Source: CALINB01 sp938045325
GTDB taxonomy: Bacteria; Pseudomonadota; Alphaproteobacteria; Rhodospirillales; CALINB01
Assembly: GCA_038114465.1 (NCBI GenBank)
Contig: JAYNQW010000009.1
Coordinates: 62,001 to 126,000 of the forward strand
Reading direction: 5' to 3'
Length of the DNA stretch: 64,000 nucleotides
In this document: positions 33,473 to 42,448 of the stretch, piece after piece
Layout of the letters: every line of letters starts with the position of its first letter
Position numbering within the stretch: the first letter of the stretch is position 1
The notes under the pieces: model-generated
What the model was told of the DNA's origin: nothing
Database searches by the model: none
The model's input: only the letters and a program-made list of their open reading frames with translations
Position numbers and translations under genes: made by a program

Positions 33473-35404
33473 TTGTCGGATAAACACGAAACGCCGATCC
33501 TAGATAAGGTCAAATTTCCAAAAGACTGCCGCGATTTGTCGGTTGATGAATTAAAGCAATTGGCAAAAGAGGTTCGGGACGAAACGGTTCGGACGGTTTC
33601 GATCACAGGCGGTCATTTGGGTGCGAGCCTTGGTGTCGTCGAGCTGACTGTTGCCCTTCACCACACATTTAACACACCCGATGACCGGTTGATTTGGGAT
33701 GTCGGCCATCAGTGCTACCCGCATAAAATTTTAACGGGCCGGCGGGACCGTATGCATACATTGCGCCAAGGCGGCGGCCTTTACGGTTTCACAAAACGTT
33801 CCGAGAGCGAATACGATCCGTTCGGTGCGGCGCATAGTTCCACATCGATTTCCGCCGGTTTGGGGATGGCCGTTGCGCGCGATCTTGAGGGTAAGCGTAG
33901 CAATCATGTGATTTCTGTCATCGGCGACGGATCCATGAGTGCCGGTATGGCTTATGAGGCGATGAACAACGCCGGTGCGATGGATGCGCGTCTGATCGTT
34001 ATTCTTAACGATAACGACATGTCGATTGCGCCAGCCGTCGGGGCCATGAGCGCTTACTTATCCAGGCTGATTTCTTCAAAATCATTTCGTTCGATGCGTG
34101 ATTTCGCTAAGGAAATGGCCAACAAATTTCCCCGCCAAATCAAAGAAGCGGCCCGCAAGGCCGAGGAATACGCCCGCGGCATGCTGACCGGCGGGACGAT
34201 GTTTGAAGAGCTTGGTTTTTATTACGTCGGCCCCATCGACGGCCATAATATGGACCATCTATTGCCGGTGCTGAAAAATCTTCGTGATGACCGTGAGCGG
34301 GGCCCCGTATTGCTTCATATCGTTACGGAAAAAGGCCATGGCTATGAGCCGGCGGAAAAATCAGCCGACAAATACCACGGTGTCGGTAAATTTAATGTTG
34401 TGACCGGTGAGCAAGTGAAGTCCACCGCCAACGCGCCATCCTATACAAAGGTCTTCGGCAACGCTTTGGTCAAAGAAGCGGAAAAAGACGACAAAATCGT
34501 CGCCATTACGGCAGCGATGCCGTCGGGAACGGGCGTCGATATTTTTGAAAAATCATTTCCGGAACGCACATTCGATGTCGGTATCGCCGAACAGCATGGG
34601 GTAACGTTTGCTGCGGGTATGGCCACCGAAGGCTACAAGCCGTTTGCCTGTATTTATTCCACTTTTTTGCAACGGGCTTACGATCAAGTCGTACACGACG
34701 TCGGCATTCAAAAATTACCCGTCCGGTTTATTTTGGACCGGGCCGGCTTGGTCGGTGCTGACGGGCAAACTCATCATGGCGCGTATGATATTGCCTATAT
34801 GGGCTGCTTGCCGGACTTCGTCATGATGGCGGCGGCTGATGAGGCTGATCTTGTTCACATGGTGGCGACATCCGTACAAATTGATGACCGCCCGAGCGCC
34901 TTGCGCTACCCGCGTGGCGAAGGCATCGGCGTTGATCTGCCGGAAGTCGGTGTTCCGCTTGAAATCGGCAAGGGCCGGATCATGCGCGAAGGCAGTAAGG
35001 TTGCGGTCTTATGTTATGGTGCACGCATGGCCGAAGTCTTTAAAGCTGCCGATGAGTTGGAAGCCAAAGGCCTTTCGACGACGGTTGCCGATGCCCGGTT
35101 TGCGAAACCGCTCGATGAAGACCTCATTCGCCGCTTGGCGAAAGAGCACGAGGTCTTGATCACGATTGAAGAAGGTTCCATTGGCGGGTTTTCGGCTCAA
35201 GTTTTGGAATTCCTGGCACGTGACGGCGCCCTCGATAATGGCTTAAAAATCCGCCCGATGCATTTACCGGATCAATTTATTCTGCAGGATGCGCCTTATA
35301 GCCAATACGATACTGCCGGTCTTAACGCACCGCATATCGTTGCAACGGCTCTTTCCGCCCTCGGCAGGGAAGGGGAAAATATCGAACCCGTCGCCCGCGC
35401 ATAG
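33473..35404 (+). CDS. dxs: 1-deoxy-D-xylulose-5-phosphate synthase
   Basis: A 643-residue enzyme when started at TTG 33473 after AGAGGAATTCAATA. The longer frame from 33428 would overlap ispA and adds residues unlike the family. The TPP/Mg site is GDGSMSAGM with NDNDMSI; the substrate histidine is in VGHQCYPHK; the transketolase pyrimidine domain has DVGIAEQHGVTFA. It condenses pyruvate and glyceraldehyde-3-phosphate, the first step of the MEP isoprenoid pathway, and supplies the ispA product's precursors. The start is inferred; TTG is the second of two such starts in this operon. Confidence 0.94.
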   Translation: MSDKHETPILDKVKFPKDCRDLSVDELKQLAKEVRDETVRTVSITGGHLGASLGVVELTVALHHTFNTPDDRLIWDVGHQCYPHKILTGRRDRMHTLRQGGGLYGFTKRSESEYDPFGAAHSSTSISAGLGMAVARDLEGKRSNHVISVIGDGSMSAGMAYEAMNNAGAMDARLIVILNDNDMSIAPAVGAMSAYLSRLISSKSFRSMRDFAKEMANKFPRQIKEAARKAEEYARGMLTGGTMFEELGFYYVGPIDGHNMDHLLPVLKNLRDDRERGPVLLHIVTEKGHGYEPAEKSADKYHGVGKFNVVTGEQVKSTANAPSYTKVFGNALVKEAEKDDKIVAITAAMPSGTGVDIFEKSFPERTFDVGIAEQHGVTFAAGMATEGYKPFACIYSTFLQRAYDQVVHDVGIQKLPVRFILDRAGLVGADGQTHHGAYDIAYMGCLPDFVMMAAADEADLVHMVATSVQIDDRPSALRYPRGEGIGVDLPEVGVPLEIGKGRIMREGSKVAVLCYGARMAEVFKAADELEAKGLSTTVADARFAKPLDEDLIRRLAKEHEVLITIEEGSIGGFSAQVLEFLARDGALDNGLKIRPMHLPDQFILQDAPYSQYDTAGLNAPHIVATALSALGREGENIEPVARA

Positions 35405-35406
35405 CA

Positions 35407-36180
35407 ATGGCGGCTTGCGCCGGTCAAGCGGGCAAAAAAAAATGCCGACTGGACACGCTTCTTTTTGAACGCGGGCTCGCCGAAAGCCGGGCGCGGGCGC
35501 AAGCGATGATTATGTCGGGCATCGTTTATTCCGAAACCAAACGCCTTGATAAGCCGGGCATACAGGTCGCACCGGATTTACCCATAACTTTAAAGGGGCA
35601 AGATCATCCCTGGGTTTCGCGTGGCGGTTTGAAGCTATCGCACGGTCTTGATTTTTTTTCGATTAATCCTGAAGGGAAAACCTGCCTGGATGTCGGGGCT
35701 TCGACAGGGGGATTCACCGATGTTCTTTTGCAGCACGGCGCTGTGAGGGTTTATGCAATCGATGTCGGACACGGCCAGCTTGATTGGAAACTGCGAAACG
35801 ATGACCGTGTCGTCGTGTTGGAAAAAACAAATGCGCGTCACATTACACAGGCAGAAGTTCCGGAGCTTGTTGACGTCATTGTCAGTGATGTCAGTTTTAT
35901 CAGTCTGATGGTCGCCTTGCCGGCGGCGTTACAGTTAACCAAGCCATCGGCACAGTTGATCACTCTTATTAAGCCGCAGTTTGAAGTCGGCAAGGAGCAA
36001 GTCGGTAAAGGCGGCGTCGTTCGTGATGCCGAATTGCACGAAGACGTTTGCAGGAAAATTTCAGACTGGGTGAATGGTTTGAACGGTTGGTCCGTTCGGG
36101 GGATTACGGAGAGTCCGATCACGGGGCCGAAAGGGAATAAGGAATTCCTTTTGTATGCCGAAAAACTGAATGCGAAATAA
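35407..36180 (+). CDS. tlyA: TlyA-family rRNA methyltransferase/hemolysin
   Basis: A 257-residue protein with an N-terminal S4 RNA-binding segment (LDTLLFERGLAESRARAQAM) and a SAM-dependent methyltransferase domain (motif I LDVGASTGGFTD; catalytic-type SDVSFIS and LIKPQFEVGK). The family 2'-O-methylates 16S and/or 23S rRNA; some members are also reported as haemolysins. It starts 2 bp after the dxs stop and so ends the xseB-dxs operon. The hairpin at 36186-36212 lies just downstream. Confidence 0.9.
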   Translation: MAACAGQAGKKKCRLDTLLFERGLAESRARAQAMIMSGIVYSETKRLDKPGIQVAPDLPITLKGQDHPWVSRGGLKLSHGLDFFSINPEGKTCLDVGASTGGFTDVLLQHGAVRVYAIDVGHGQLDWKLRNDDRVVVLEKTNARHITQAEVPELVDVIVSDVSFISLMVALPAALQLTKPSAQLITLIKPQFEVGKEQVGKGGVVRDAELHEDVCRKISDWVNGLNGWSVRGITESPITGPKGNKEFLLYAEKLNAK

Positions 36181-36212
36181 AAAGACCCGCCGGTTAAAAT
36201 AAACTCGGCGGG
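36178..36212 (-). terminator. Rho-independent terminator for the leftward small gene
   Basis: CCCGCCG (36186-36192) pairs with CGGCGGG (36206-36212) around a 13-base AT-rich loop. Read on the minus strand the stem is followed by TCTTTTTATT, the T-run expected for the gene at 36235-36525. It could also slow transcripts coming from tlyA. Confidence 0.7.
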
Positions 36213-36234
36213 CCGCGTGAAAGATTATAGCCTG

Positions 36235-36525
36235 TTAAACTTCAATATTGAGGTTTACCCCGCGGCCTTCTTCAGGTGTCGGGGCCGGGTCTTGAGCGCC
36301 TTGTGCCGGCTCTGAACGTTGCGAGGTCTCGGAATTCGCTTGTTGCCGTCCGCTGGCGGCTTCAGGCTGCGCTGATGAGTCCTGGACCTGTTGAACTTGT
36401 TGTGTCACGGAATCCGCTGCGATTTCAGCTTGAAACACGCCGGCGTTCGTCGGAACGGTCCGGGGTTCGGAACCGTCGGCTGTCGGTGGGACGACCGTCG
36501 GCGAACCTAAAGGTTCGATAGCCAT
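36235..36525 (-). CDS. Small low-complexity protein, possible motility-associated
   Basis: A 96-residue protein rich in Gln, Glu, Pro, Ser and Ala, without signal peptide or membrane segment. The C-terminus EEGRGVNLNIEV resembles short alphaproteobacterial motility-type proteins that end in GRG-x-N/D-I, but no strong match can be claimed. A good ribosome site (AAAAGGAGAACAATC) and its own terminator indicate it is expressed. No flagellar genes are nearby. The family is unassigned. Confidence 0.5.
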   Translation of the reverse strand: MAIEPLGSPTVVPPTADGSEPRTVPTNAGVFQAEIAADSVTQQVQQVQDSSAQPEAASGRQQANSETSQRSEPAQGAQDPAPTPEEGRGVNLNIEV

Positions 36526-36720
36526 GATTGTTCTCCTTTTACAATCCAGCTTCTGCTGTTGATGATACCCTACCAGTGCATGCAGTGAACCGCAACAAAT
36601 TCAGAACAGATTGGCGATTTTCTGAGAATTTTCCGCAGGAAATGACGAGATTGTGAACAAATGAACCGAATGAACATTTCAAACCATACGGCATTAATGT
36701 TTGTTAATCACAAATAATGT

Positions 36721-37791
36721 CTAGCCGCATTGCGCTTTATGGCGGAGCCAGTGATCAGCTAATACACACGCCAGCATTGCTTCCACGACGGGCACGCCGC
36801 GAATACCGACACAAGGGTCGTGACGGCCCTTGGTGACGATTTCCGTATCTTCACCTTGAACCGTGACCGTTTTGCGCGGGCTTAAGATCGAACTTGTCGG
36901 TTTGATGGCGAGCCTGGCGACGATGTCCTGGCCTGTGGTGATGCCGCCGAGCATGCCACCTGCGTTATTGGACAAGAATTTCACTTCGCCATTATCCATA
37001 CGCATTTCGTCAGCGTTTTCCTCGCCCGACAATGAGGCGGCCGCGAAACCGGCGCCGATCTCAACGCCTTTCGCGGCAGGGATGTTCATCAGAGCCTTGC
37101 CGATTTCACCGTCGAGCTTGTCGAACAACGGCGCGCCAAGCCCGGCCGGGACGCCCGAGGCGACGACTTCGATGACGGCGCCCGCGGAAGATCCGGCTTT
37201 GCGAACTTGCTCTAGGAAGGCCTCCCACTCCTTGGCAGCTTGCGGATCGGGACACCAGAACGGATTCTTTTCACATGCATCCCAGTCCCAACGGGCACGG
37301 TCGATTTGGTGAGGGCCCATTTGCACCAATGCACCGCGAATGATGACATCGTGGCCTAAAATTTTCCGGGCAATGGCCCCGGCGGCGACCCGCATAGCCG
37401 TTTCGCGCGCACTGGAACGGCCGCCACCACGGTAATCGCGGATGCCGTATTTTTTGTGATATGTGTAATCAGCATGCCCGGGGCGGAACTTATTTTTAAT
37501 CTCACTGTAGTCTTTAGAACGCGCATCCTCGTTTTCAATTAGCAAACCAATCGGTGCACCGGTGGTTACTCCTTCGAAAACGCCAGATAGAATTTGAACG
37601 CGGTCGCTTTCTTTTCGTTGTGTCGTGAATTTTGATTGGCCGGGTTTACGTTTATCCAAATAAAGTTGGATGTCGGCTTCCTCAAGGGGAATGTGTGGCG
37701 GCACGCCATCAACAACGCAGCCGATCGCCGGCCCATGACTTTCGCCAAAGGTCGTTACACGAAATAAATGTCCGAACGTATTACCGGTCAT
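36721..37791 (-). CDS. aroC: Chorismate synthase
   Basis: A 356-residue enzyme converting EPSP to chorismate with reduced FMN, in the aromatic amino-acid pathway. The opening GHLFRVTTFGESHG is the family's first signature, with YRGGGRSSARETAMRVAAGA and a late GRHDPCVGIRGVPV. Length is normal. It lies on the same strand as fabI, 49 bp away, and shares the leftward direction. Confidence 0.96.
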   Translation of the reverse strand: MTGNTFGHLFRVTTFGESHGPAIGCVVDGVPPHIPLEEADIQLYLDKRKPGQSKFTTQRKESDRVQILSGVFEGVTTGAPIGLLIENEDARSKDYSEIKNKFRPGHADYTYHKKYGIRDYRGGGRSSARETAMRVAAGAIARKILGHDVIIRGALVQMGPHQIDRARWDWDACEKNPFWCPDPQAAKEWEAFLEQVRKAGSSAGAVIEVVASGVPAGLGAPLFDKLDGEIGKALMNIPAAKGVEIGAGFAAASLSGEENADEMRMDNGEVKFLSNNAGGMLGGITTGQDIVARLAIKPTSSILSPRKTVTVQGEDTEIVTKGRHDPCVGIRGVPVVEAMLACVLADHWLRHKAQCG

Positions 37792-37840
37792 AACAGTTGC
37801 TCTTTACAAGATCACGAGAACGAAATCGCGTCGAATTCTA

Positions 37841-38653
37841 TTAAGCGGTCGAAATATCGGGCGCGTCGACAGCTTTCATGCCGACAATATGATAACCGCA
37901 ATCAACATGATGCGTTTCGCCTGTCACGCCAGCGGATAAATCACTCAGCAAGTAAAATCCGGCGTTACCGACCTCTTCGAGGCTGACGTTACGTCTTAAG
38001 GGTGAGTTGAATTCGTTCCATTTTAAAATATAGCGAAAATCACCGATTCCAGATGAGGCCAGTGTTTTCATCGGACCGGCAGAGAGAGCATTGACGCGAA
38101 TTTGTTGTGGCCCGAGATCCTCGGCTAAGTAACGGACGCTTGCTTCAAGAGCAGCTTTGGCAACACCCATCACATTGTAATGGGGCACGACTTTTTCCCC
38201 GCCTAAGTACGTCAGTGTCAGTATGCTGCCACCGTCTTTCATCAACGGGGCTGCGCGTTGGCACATAGCTGTTAATGAGTAGCAGGAAATCATCATCGTT
38301 TTTTCGAAGTTTTCCGGTGTTGTATCAAGATACTTGCCTTTTAGTTGTTCTTTGTCTGAATAGGCGACGGCATGCAGAATGAAATCCAACGAACCCCATT
38401 TTTCCTGAATTGTATTGAATGTTTGGTCCATGCTGGCGAGGTCTGTGACATCGCATTGTAAAACGATGTCTGAACCGACTGATTGCGCCAACGGTTCGAC
38501 ACGCTTTTTCAAGGCATCCCCTTGATACGTAAAGGCGAGTTCGGCACCGTGGGCATGCGCGGTTTTTGCGATGCCCCATGCAATGGAACGGTCGTTGGCG
38601 ACGCCAACGATAAGACCCTTTTTCCCTGCCATTAAGGGTGCTGGTGCTGTCAT
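37841..38653 (-). CDS. fabI: Enoyl-[acyl-carrier-protein] reductase (NADH)
   Basis: A 270-residue short-chain-type FabI, started at ATG 38653 after GTGAGGCAAGA; the frame continues to 38689 but the extra 12 residues have no ribosome site. Nucleotide binding is at GLIVGVANDRSIAWGIA. The catalytic Y-x6-K is in PHYNVMGVAKAALE. It carries out the last step of each fatty-acid elongation round and is the usual target of triclosan. It is the first gene of the leftward fabI-aroC transcript and diverges from the YihY gene. Confidence 0.94.
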   Translation of the reverse strand: MTAPAPLMAGKKGLIVGVANDRSIAWGIAKTAHAHGAELAFTYQGDALKKRVEPLAQSVGSDIVLQCDVTDLASMDQTFNTIQEKWGSLDFILHAVAYSDKEQLKGKYLDTTPENFEKTMMISCYSLTAMCQRAAPLMKDGGSILTLTYLGGEKVVPHYNVMGVAKAALEASVRYLAEDLGPQQIRVNALSAGPMKTLASSGIGDFRYILKWNEFNSPLRRNVSLEEVGNAGFYLLSDLSAGVTGETHHVDCGYHIVGMKAVDAPDISTA

Positions 38654-38753
38654 TCTTGCCTCACTTTTATTTAATTCGAGATTGATCAATCCTTTGAAAG
38701 GTGAGGGCTATCCTACACGAAACACTGCTGAGTCAAAACCCATCGCACCTTAA

Positions 38754-38768
38754 ATTAACCATGTTAAT
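38754..38768. promoter_or_regulatory. Palindrome in the fabI-yihY intergenic region
   Basis: ATTAAC-CAT-GTTAAT is a perfect 6-bp inverted repeat with a 3-bp spacer, about 100 bp from both divergent starts. Its symmetry suggests a protein-binding site. The CtrA spacing (TTAA-N7-TTAA) does not match. Confidence 0.35.
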
Positions 38769-38873
38769 TGTGCATTTCCGGGGTGTCTGAACGGGTCAAT
38801 AATGTGGTTTGGCCGGTAACCGCAGATCAGGGTATGATTATGCGGTTCCATTGTTGAACATAAAGAGGCCGTT

Positions 38874-40208
38874 GTGTCAGATCGAGATGAAGAAGCCGTA
38901 AAAACTGGATTTTTTGCCACCATTCCGTGGGCGAATTTTGTTCGAATCTCGCGTCATTTCATCGGGTTTCTGTGGCACCGGTTTGTTGAAAACGACTGCC
39001 TCCGGCTCGCCGCTTCACTGAGCTATACCTCGATGCTGGCTATTGTGCCGTTAACCGCGATCGCATTTTCGATGTTAGCCGCCTTTCCTGTCTTTGAAGG
39101 CGTTCGTGAAGAATTCCAATCGGTCTTATTTAAGAATTTTTTGCCGACGTCGGCGGAAGCGATGCGTGATTACTTTGATCAATTTGTCGATAATACGGCT
39201 AAATTGACGGCCGTCGGCATTATCGGTTTGGCTTTAATTGCCGTATTGCTTTTGGGGACCATTGAATCGGCCTTAAATTCGATTTTCCGAGTCATACGCC
39301 CCCGGGCATTGTTGCCCCGGCTCCTCGTTTTTTGGGCGTTGCTCACCTTAGGCCCGTTACTGCTCGGCGCCAGTTTTTCTTTATCCACCTATTTCTTCGC
39401 GCTCACAAAATCACTCGGTGGAGAAGCGTTGACCGGCGTTGGGGGCTTTTTAAAGATATTCGCGCCGACGGCGATCATGATCGTTGTTTTTACGCTGTTT
39501 TATTTGGTCATTCCCAACCGATCGATTAAGTTTTCCAACGCCCTGATTGGTGGCGTGACGGCCGGTGTGATGTTTGCTGTCTTGCGGGAAGTTCTGACAC
39601 TCTACGTGTCTAATTTACCCATTTACCAAACAATTTATGGTGCCGCTTCGGTCGTGCCGATATTTTTGGTTTGGACATATTTATCTTGGGCCGCCGTTCT
39701 CTTAGGAGCTGTGCTGACGTCATCGCTGGAAGAATGGCGGAGCCGGGAAGGCATTAAAGTGCAGGCCAACAGATTGCGCGCCGGCCGCCGGCTCGTGCTG
39801 GCTGTTGGCGTCCTGCAGCAACTTTTCGAGGCCGGCAAAACGGGCCGGGGCGTTTTAACGACTGCTATGGTTCGGGAAACGAAATTCGGCACCGAAGCCG
39901 TCGAGCGCATGCTATTCTCGTTGCACAAAAATAAATATATCGAAAATACATCAAGCGATACCTGGGTCCTGGCGCGCCGCTTGAAAGATGTTACGCTTTA
40001 CGAATTGATGCGTTCTCTCGAAATCGGATTCAATCCAACTGATTTCGACATTTCAACTGATTCATGGCGGCAAAATTTAATGCCGTATTTGAAAGAATTA
40101 TTAGAAGGCGAGAAAAAATCTTCAGATATTAGTCTGCAAGCGATCTTCGAGGCTGGCGAAAAAGAAAGGGACGGCCAATTGCCGTCCCATCTAAAGCCGG
40201 TTTCTTAG
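38874..40208 (+). CDS. YihY/BrkB-family membrane protein with C-terminal winged-helix-like tail
   Basis: A 444-residue protein. The N-terminal 290 residues form the YihY/BrkB domain with about six membrane segments and the signature LRLAASLSYTSMLAIVPL. The roughly 150-residue tail is cytoplasmic and looks like a winged-helix domain (LRAGRRLVLAVGVLQQLFEAG, VRETKFGTEAVERML). Start is GTG 38874 after AAAGAGG. It was once thought to be RNase BN, but is now regarded as a membrane protein of unknown role. The added tail is common in alphaproteobacteria. Confidence 0.88.
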   Translation: MSDRDEEAVKTGFFATIPWANFVRISRHFIGFLWHRFVENDCLRLAASLSYTSMLAIVPLTAIAFSMLAAFPVFEGVREEFQSVLFKNFLPTSAEAMRDYFDQFVDNTAKLTAVGIIGLALIAVLLLGTIESALNSIFRVIRPRALLPRLLVFWALLTLGPLLLGASFSLSTYFFALTKSLGGEALTGVGGFLKIFAPTAIMIVVFTLFYLVIPNRSIKFSNALIGGVTAGVMFAVLREVLTLYVSNLPIYQTIYGAASVVPIFLVWTYLSWAAVLLGAVLTSSLEEWRSREGIKVQANRLRAGRRLVLAVGVLQQLFEAGKTGRGVLTTAMVRETKFGTEAVERMLFSLHKNKYIENTSSDTWVLARRLKDVTLYELMRSLEIGFNPTDFDISTDSWRQNLMPYLKELLEGEKKSSDISLQAIFEAGEKERDGQLPSHLKPVS

Positions 40209-40216
40209 TGATTAAA

Positions 40217-40679
40217 TTATTTTATGATGCGCCAGGTGCCATCGGCTTGACGGCAGGCGGTGCCGTGAGCCGTTTCTGATTTTCCGCCGACATTGATTTT
40301 GGTTTCGTATTCCCGGCAGTATTCGCCGGTAACTGTATTTTGGCCTTCACGGACCGGCGTAATGGAACCGGAATTACCGCTTTTTGGGTTATTCCAGGCA
40401 ACGGGCTGTTGCATCGGCGCATTGTACGCTTGCTGCTGAGCTTGAGCAGCGTGCGCTTTATCGGCCCGGTCCAATGATTTACCGAGCGAATTACCGGCAT
40501 AAGCACCCAGGAGAGCACCAACCGCCGTTGCCGCGAGCCGACCCGAGCCACCGCCGATTTGCGAACCCAGCAAGGGTGCCGATCGTTTCTTTGGTCCCGG
40601 GACCATCGCGGCCGCTTTCGCAGGCGGCCAAGGCGAAAACAACAACAAGTGCCGCAGTGATTTGAGTAAATTGTTTCAT
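40217..40679 (-). pseudogene. Glycine-zipper outer-membrane lipoprotein with frameshift
   Basis: Two frames together give a 17-kDa-surface-antigen-like lipoprotein. The first, starting at 40679 after GAAGG, reads MKQFTQITAALVVVFALAAC (signal with lipobox AAC), then ETIGTL. The second continues LLGSQIGGGSG, LAATAVGALLGAYAGNSLGK and a C-terminal domain ending ACRQADGTWRIIK. They join if one base is removed in the CCCTT run near 40572-40576. The family anchors in the outer membrane by a glycine zipper. It may be a real mutation or a sequence error. Confidence 0.75.
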
Positions 40680-40846
40680 CGTCAAACCTTCAATCAAAAT
40701 CATGACAAAAATTAGGCGAAACAGAAGCCATAACTATTATATAAGTGGTATTAAGGTCCGTGTTAGGGGCCTTTGGTTATTTTTTTGCTGCCTATCATTA
40801 GGCCCGTAATTGCTAAAAATTCTATAAGAAAACCGGTTGCCGAACT

Positions 40847-41464
40847 ATGACTCTCGTCACACATGACCCCAAATCTGCTGAAATTGAGGTGGTTGATCCC
40901 ATTGCTCAGTTCAAAGCATGGTTGGCGGAGGCCGAGAAAACGGAGCCGTCTTTGGCAACGGCCATGACGTTGGCAACCGCTTCGCCAGCCGGAGTTCCAT
41001 CCGCGCGTATGGTGCTGCTGAAAGATGTAGATGATCAAGGATTTACTTTTTATACCAATTTAGAAAGCCGTAAGGCCCGGGAACTGCGCGAAAATCCCAT
41101 GGCGGCACTTTGTTTTCATTGGAAGGCAACCAAACGCCAGGTTCGGATTGAAGGTGCCGTTGCGCCGGTGGGCGAACAAGAAGCCGATGCGTATTTCCAA
41201 AGCCGGCCCCGCGGGGCACAAATCGGGGCGTGGGCATCAAAGCAATCGGCACCTTTGGAAGGCCGTTTTGAACTTGAGCGCCGAGTAGCCAAATTTACGG
41301 CGCAATTTCATGTCGGTACGGTCCCGCGGCCGGAATTTTGGTCCGGGTATTGTATTGCACCCCAACAAATTGAGTTTTGGCAGGAAAAAGCTTTTAGGCT
41401 GCACGATCGCGTGGTCTTTAATCGAGCAAATGATGGCTGGGTAACGGAACAACTGTATCCATAA
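40847..41464 (+). CDS. pdxH: Pyridoxamine/pyridoxine 5'-phosphate oxidase
   Basis: A 205-residue enzyme of normal PdxH length. FMN/substrate motifs are PSARMVLLKDVD, FYTNLESRKARELRENP, and the C-terminal RLHDRVVFNR. It oxidises pyridoxine- or pyridoxamine-5'-phosphate to pyridoxal-5'-phosphate, needed by CysK and other enzymes here. It is divergent from the lipoprotein gene and followed 18 bp later by the CDF transporter. The start ATG lies 6 bp after CGGTTGCCGAACT, with no strong Shine-Dalgarno. Confidence 0.95.
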   Translation: MTLVTHDPKSAEIEVVDPIAQFKAWLAEAEKTEPSLATAMTLATASPAGVPSARMVLLKDVDDQGFTFYTNLESRKARELRENPMAALCFHWKATKRQVRIEGAVAPVGEQEADAYFQSRPRGAQIGAWASKQSAPLEGRFELERRVAKFTAQFHVGTVPRPEFWSGYCIAPQQIEFWQEKAFRLHDRVVFNRANDGWVTEQLYP

Positions 41465-41482
41465 TTCTGCTGACAAAGAGAC

Positions 41483-42430
41483 ATGGCTGTATCGAAACAA
41501 AAACAAACCACCTCAAGCGATTATGCAAGACTATTGCGTCTTGCAACATATGCATCCGTTACGGTTGCGTTAATATTGATTGGTGCAAAGTTTGCCGCAT
41601 GGGTGATGACGGAATCGGTCAGCCTGTTATCGACACTGATTGATTCACTGCTTGATGTCGGCGCATCGTTGGTAAACTTATTCGCCGTCCGTCAAGCGCT
41701 GCAGCCGCCCGATGCGCATCACCGCTTCGGCCATGGTAAGGCGGAACCTTTAGCGGGCTTAGGTCAAGCCGCTTTTATTACTGGCTCAGCTGTTTTTTTA
41801 TTAATTCAGGCCGGTGAGAGGTTGTTGCACCCGCGGTCCGTCGTGAACATTGACATCGGGATCGCCGTTATGATTTTCGGTATTGTTGTTACGGTGGCGC
41901 TGGTCGCTTTTCAAAAATATGTCATCAGCAAAACGGATTCCATCGCGATTAAAGGTGATTCCGCTCATTATCAAATGGATATATTGGTCAATGCCGGCGT
42001 GCTGATCGCGCTTCTGTTAACGGCCCAATTTGGCTGGGAGTATGTCGATCCTTTATTCGCCATCGGCATTTCTATCTATATCGTTTGGGGGGCTTGGAAA
42101 ATCGGTATTCAAGCGCTGAACCTGCTGATGGACCATGAATTGCCGCAAGAAGATCGGGATAAAATACGGTCAATTGTCATATCGCATCCCGGTGTGCGCT
42201 CGGTGCATGATATGCGGACCCGGTCTTCCGGGGCGCAATCGTTTATCCAATTTCATTTGGAAATGGACGGCAATATGACCTTGTTTGACGCCCATACCAT
42301 TTCCGATCAAGTCGAAGCGGAGTTGCTGCGCGCGTTCCCGAATGCGGAAATTATTATCCATGAGGATCCAGAAGGCCTGGATGAACAACATCCGGAAATG
42401 GCCTATAAAAGATTTTCGCCAAACGCATAG
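41483..42430 (+). CDS. Cation diffusion facilitator transporter
   Basis: A 315-residue CDF protein with about six membrane segments. The metal-type motifs are DSLLDVGASL in an early segment, HRFGHGKAEP in the cytoplasmic loop, and DSAHYQMDI before the last segments. It exports divalent cations such as zinc or ferrous iron in exchange for protons; a FieF-like role is likely. It is 18 bp after pdxH on the same strand and 18 bp before the truncated ATPase gene. Confidence 0.9.
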   Translation: MAVSKQKQTTSSDYARLLRLATYASVTVALILIGAKFAAWVMTESVSLLSTLIDSLLDVGASLVNLFAVRQALQPPDAHHRFGHGKAEPLAGLGQAAFITGSAVFLLIQAGERLLHPRSVVNIDIGIAVMIFGIVVTVALVAFQKYVISKTDSIAIKGDSAHYQMDILVNAGVLIALLLTAQFGWEYVDPLFAIGISIYIVWGAWKIGIQALNLLMDHELPQEDRDKIRSIVISHPGVRSVHDMRTRSSGAQSFIQFHLEMDGNMTLFDAHTISDQVEAELLRAFPNAEIIIHEDPEGLDEQHPEMAYKRFSPNA

Positions 42431-42448
42431 GGCATAGACTAGAATCTT

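Noticed and set aside
33428..33473. dxs start at ATG 33428
   Set aside because: It would overlap ispA by 17 bp and adds 15 residues unlike Dxs; TTG 33473 is preceded by AGAGGA.
38754..38768. CtrA-binding site
   Set aside because: Spacing between TTAA halves is 5 bp, not 7, and a similar motif near 36692 has 6.
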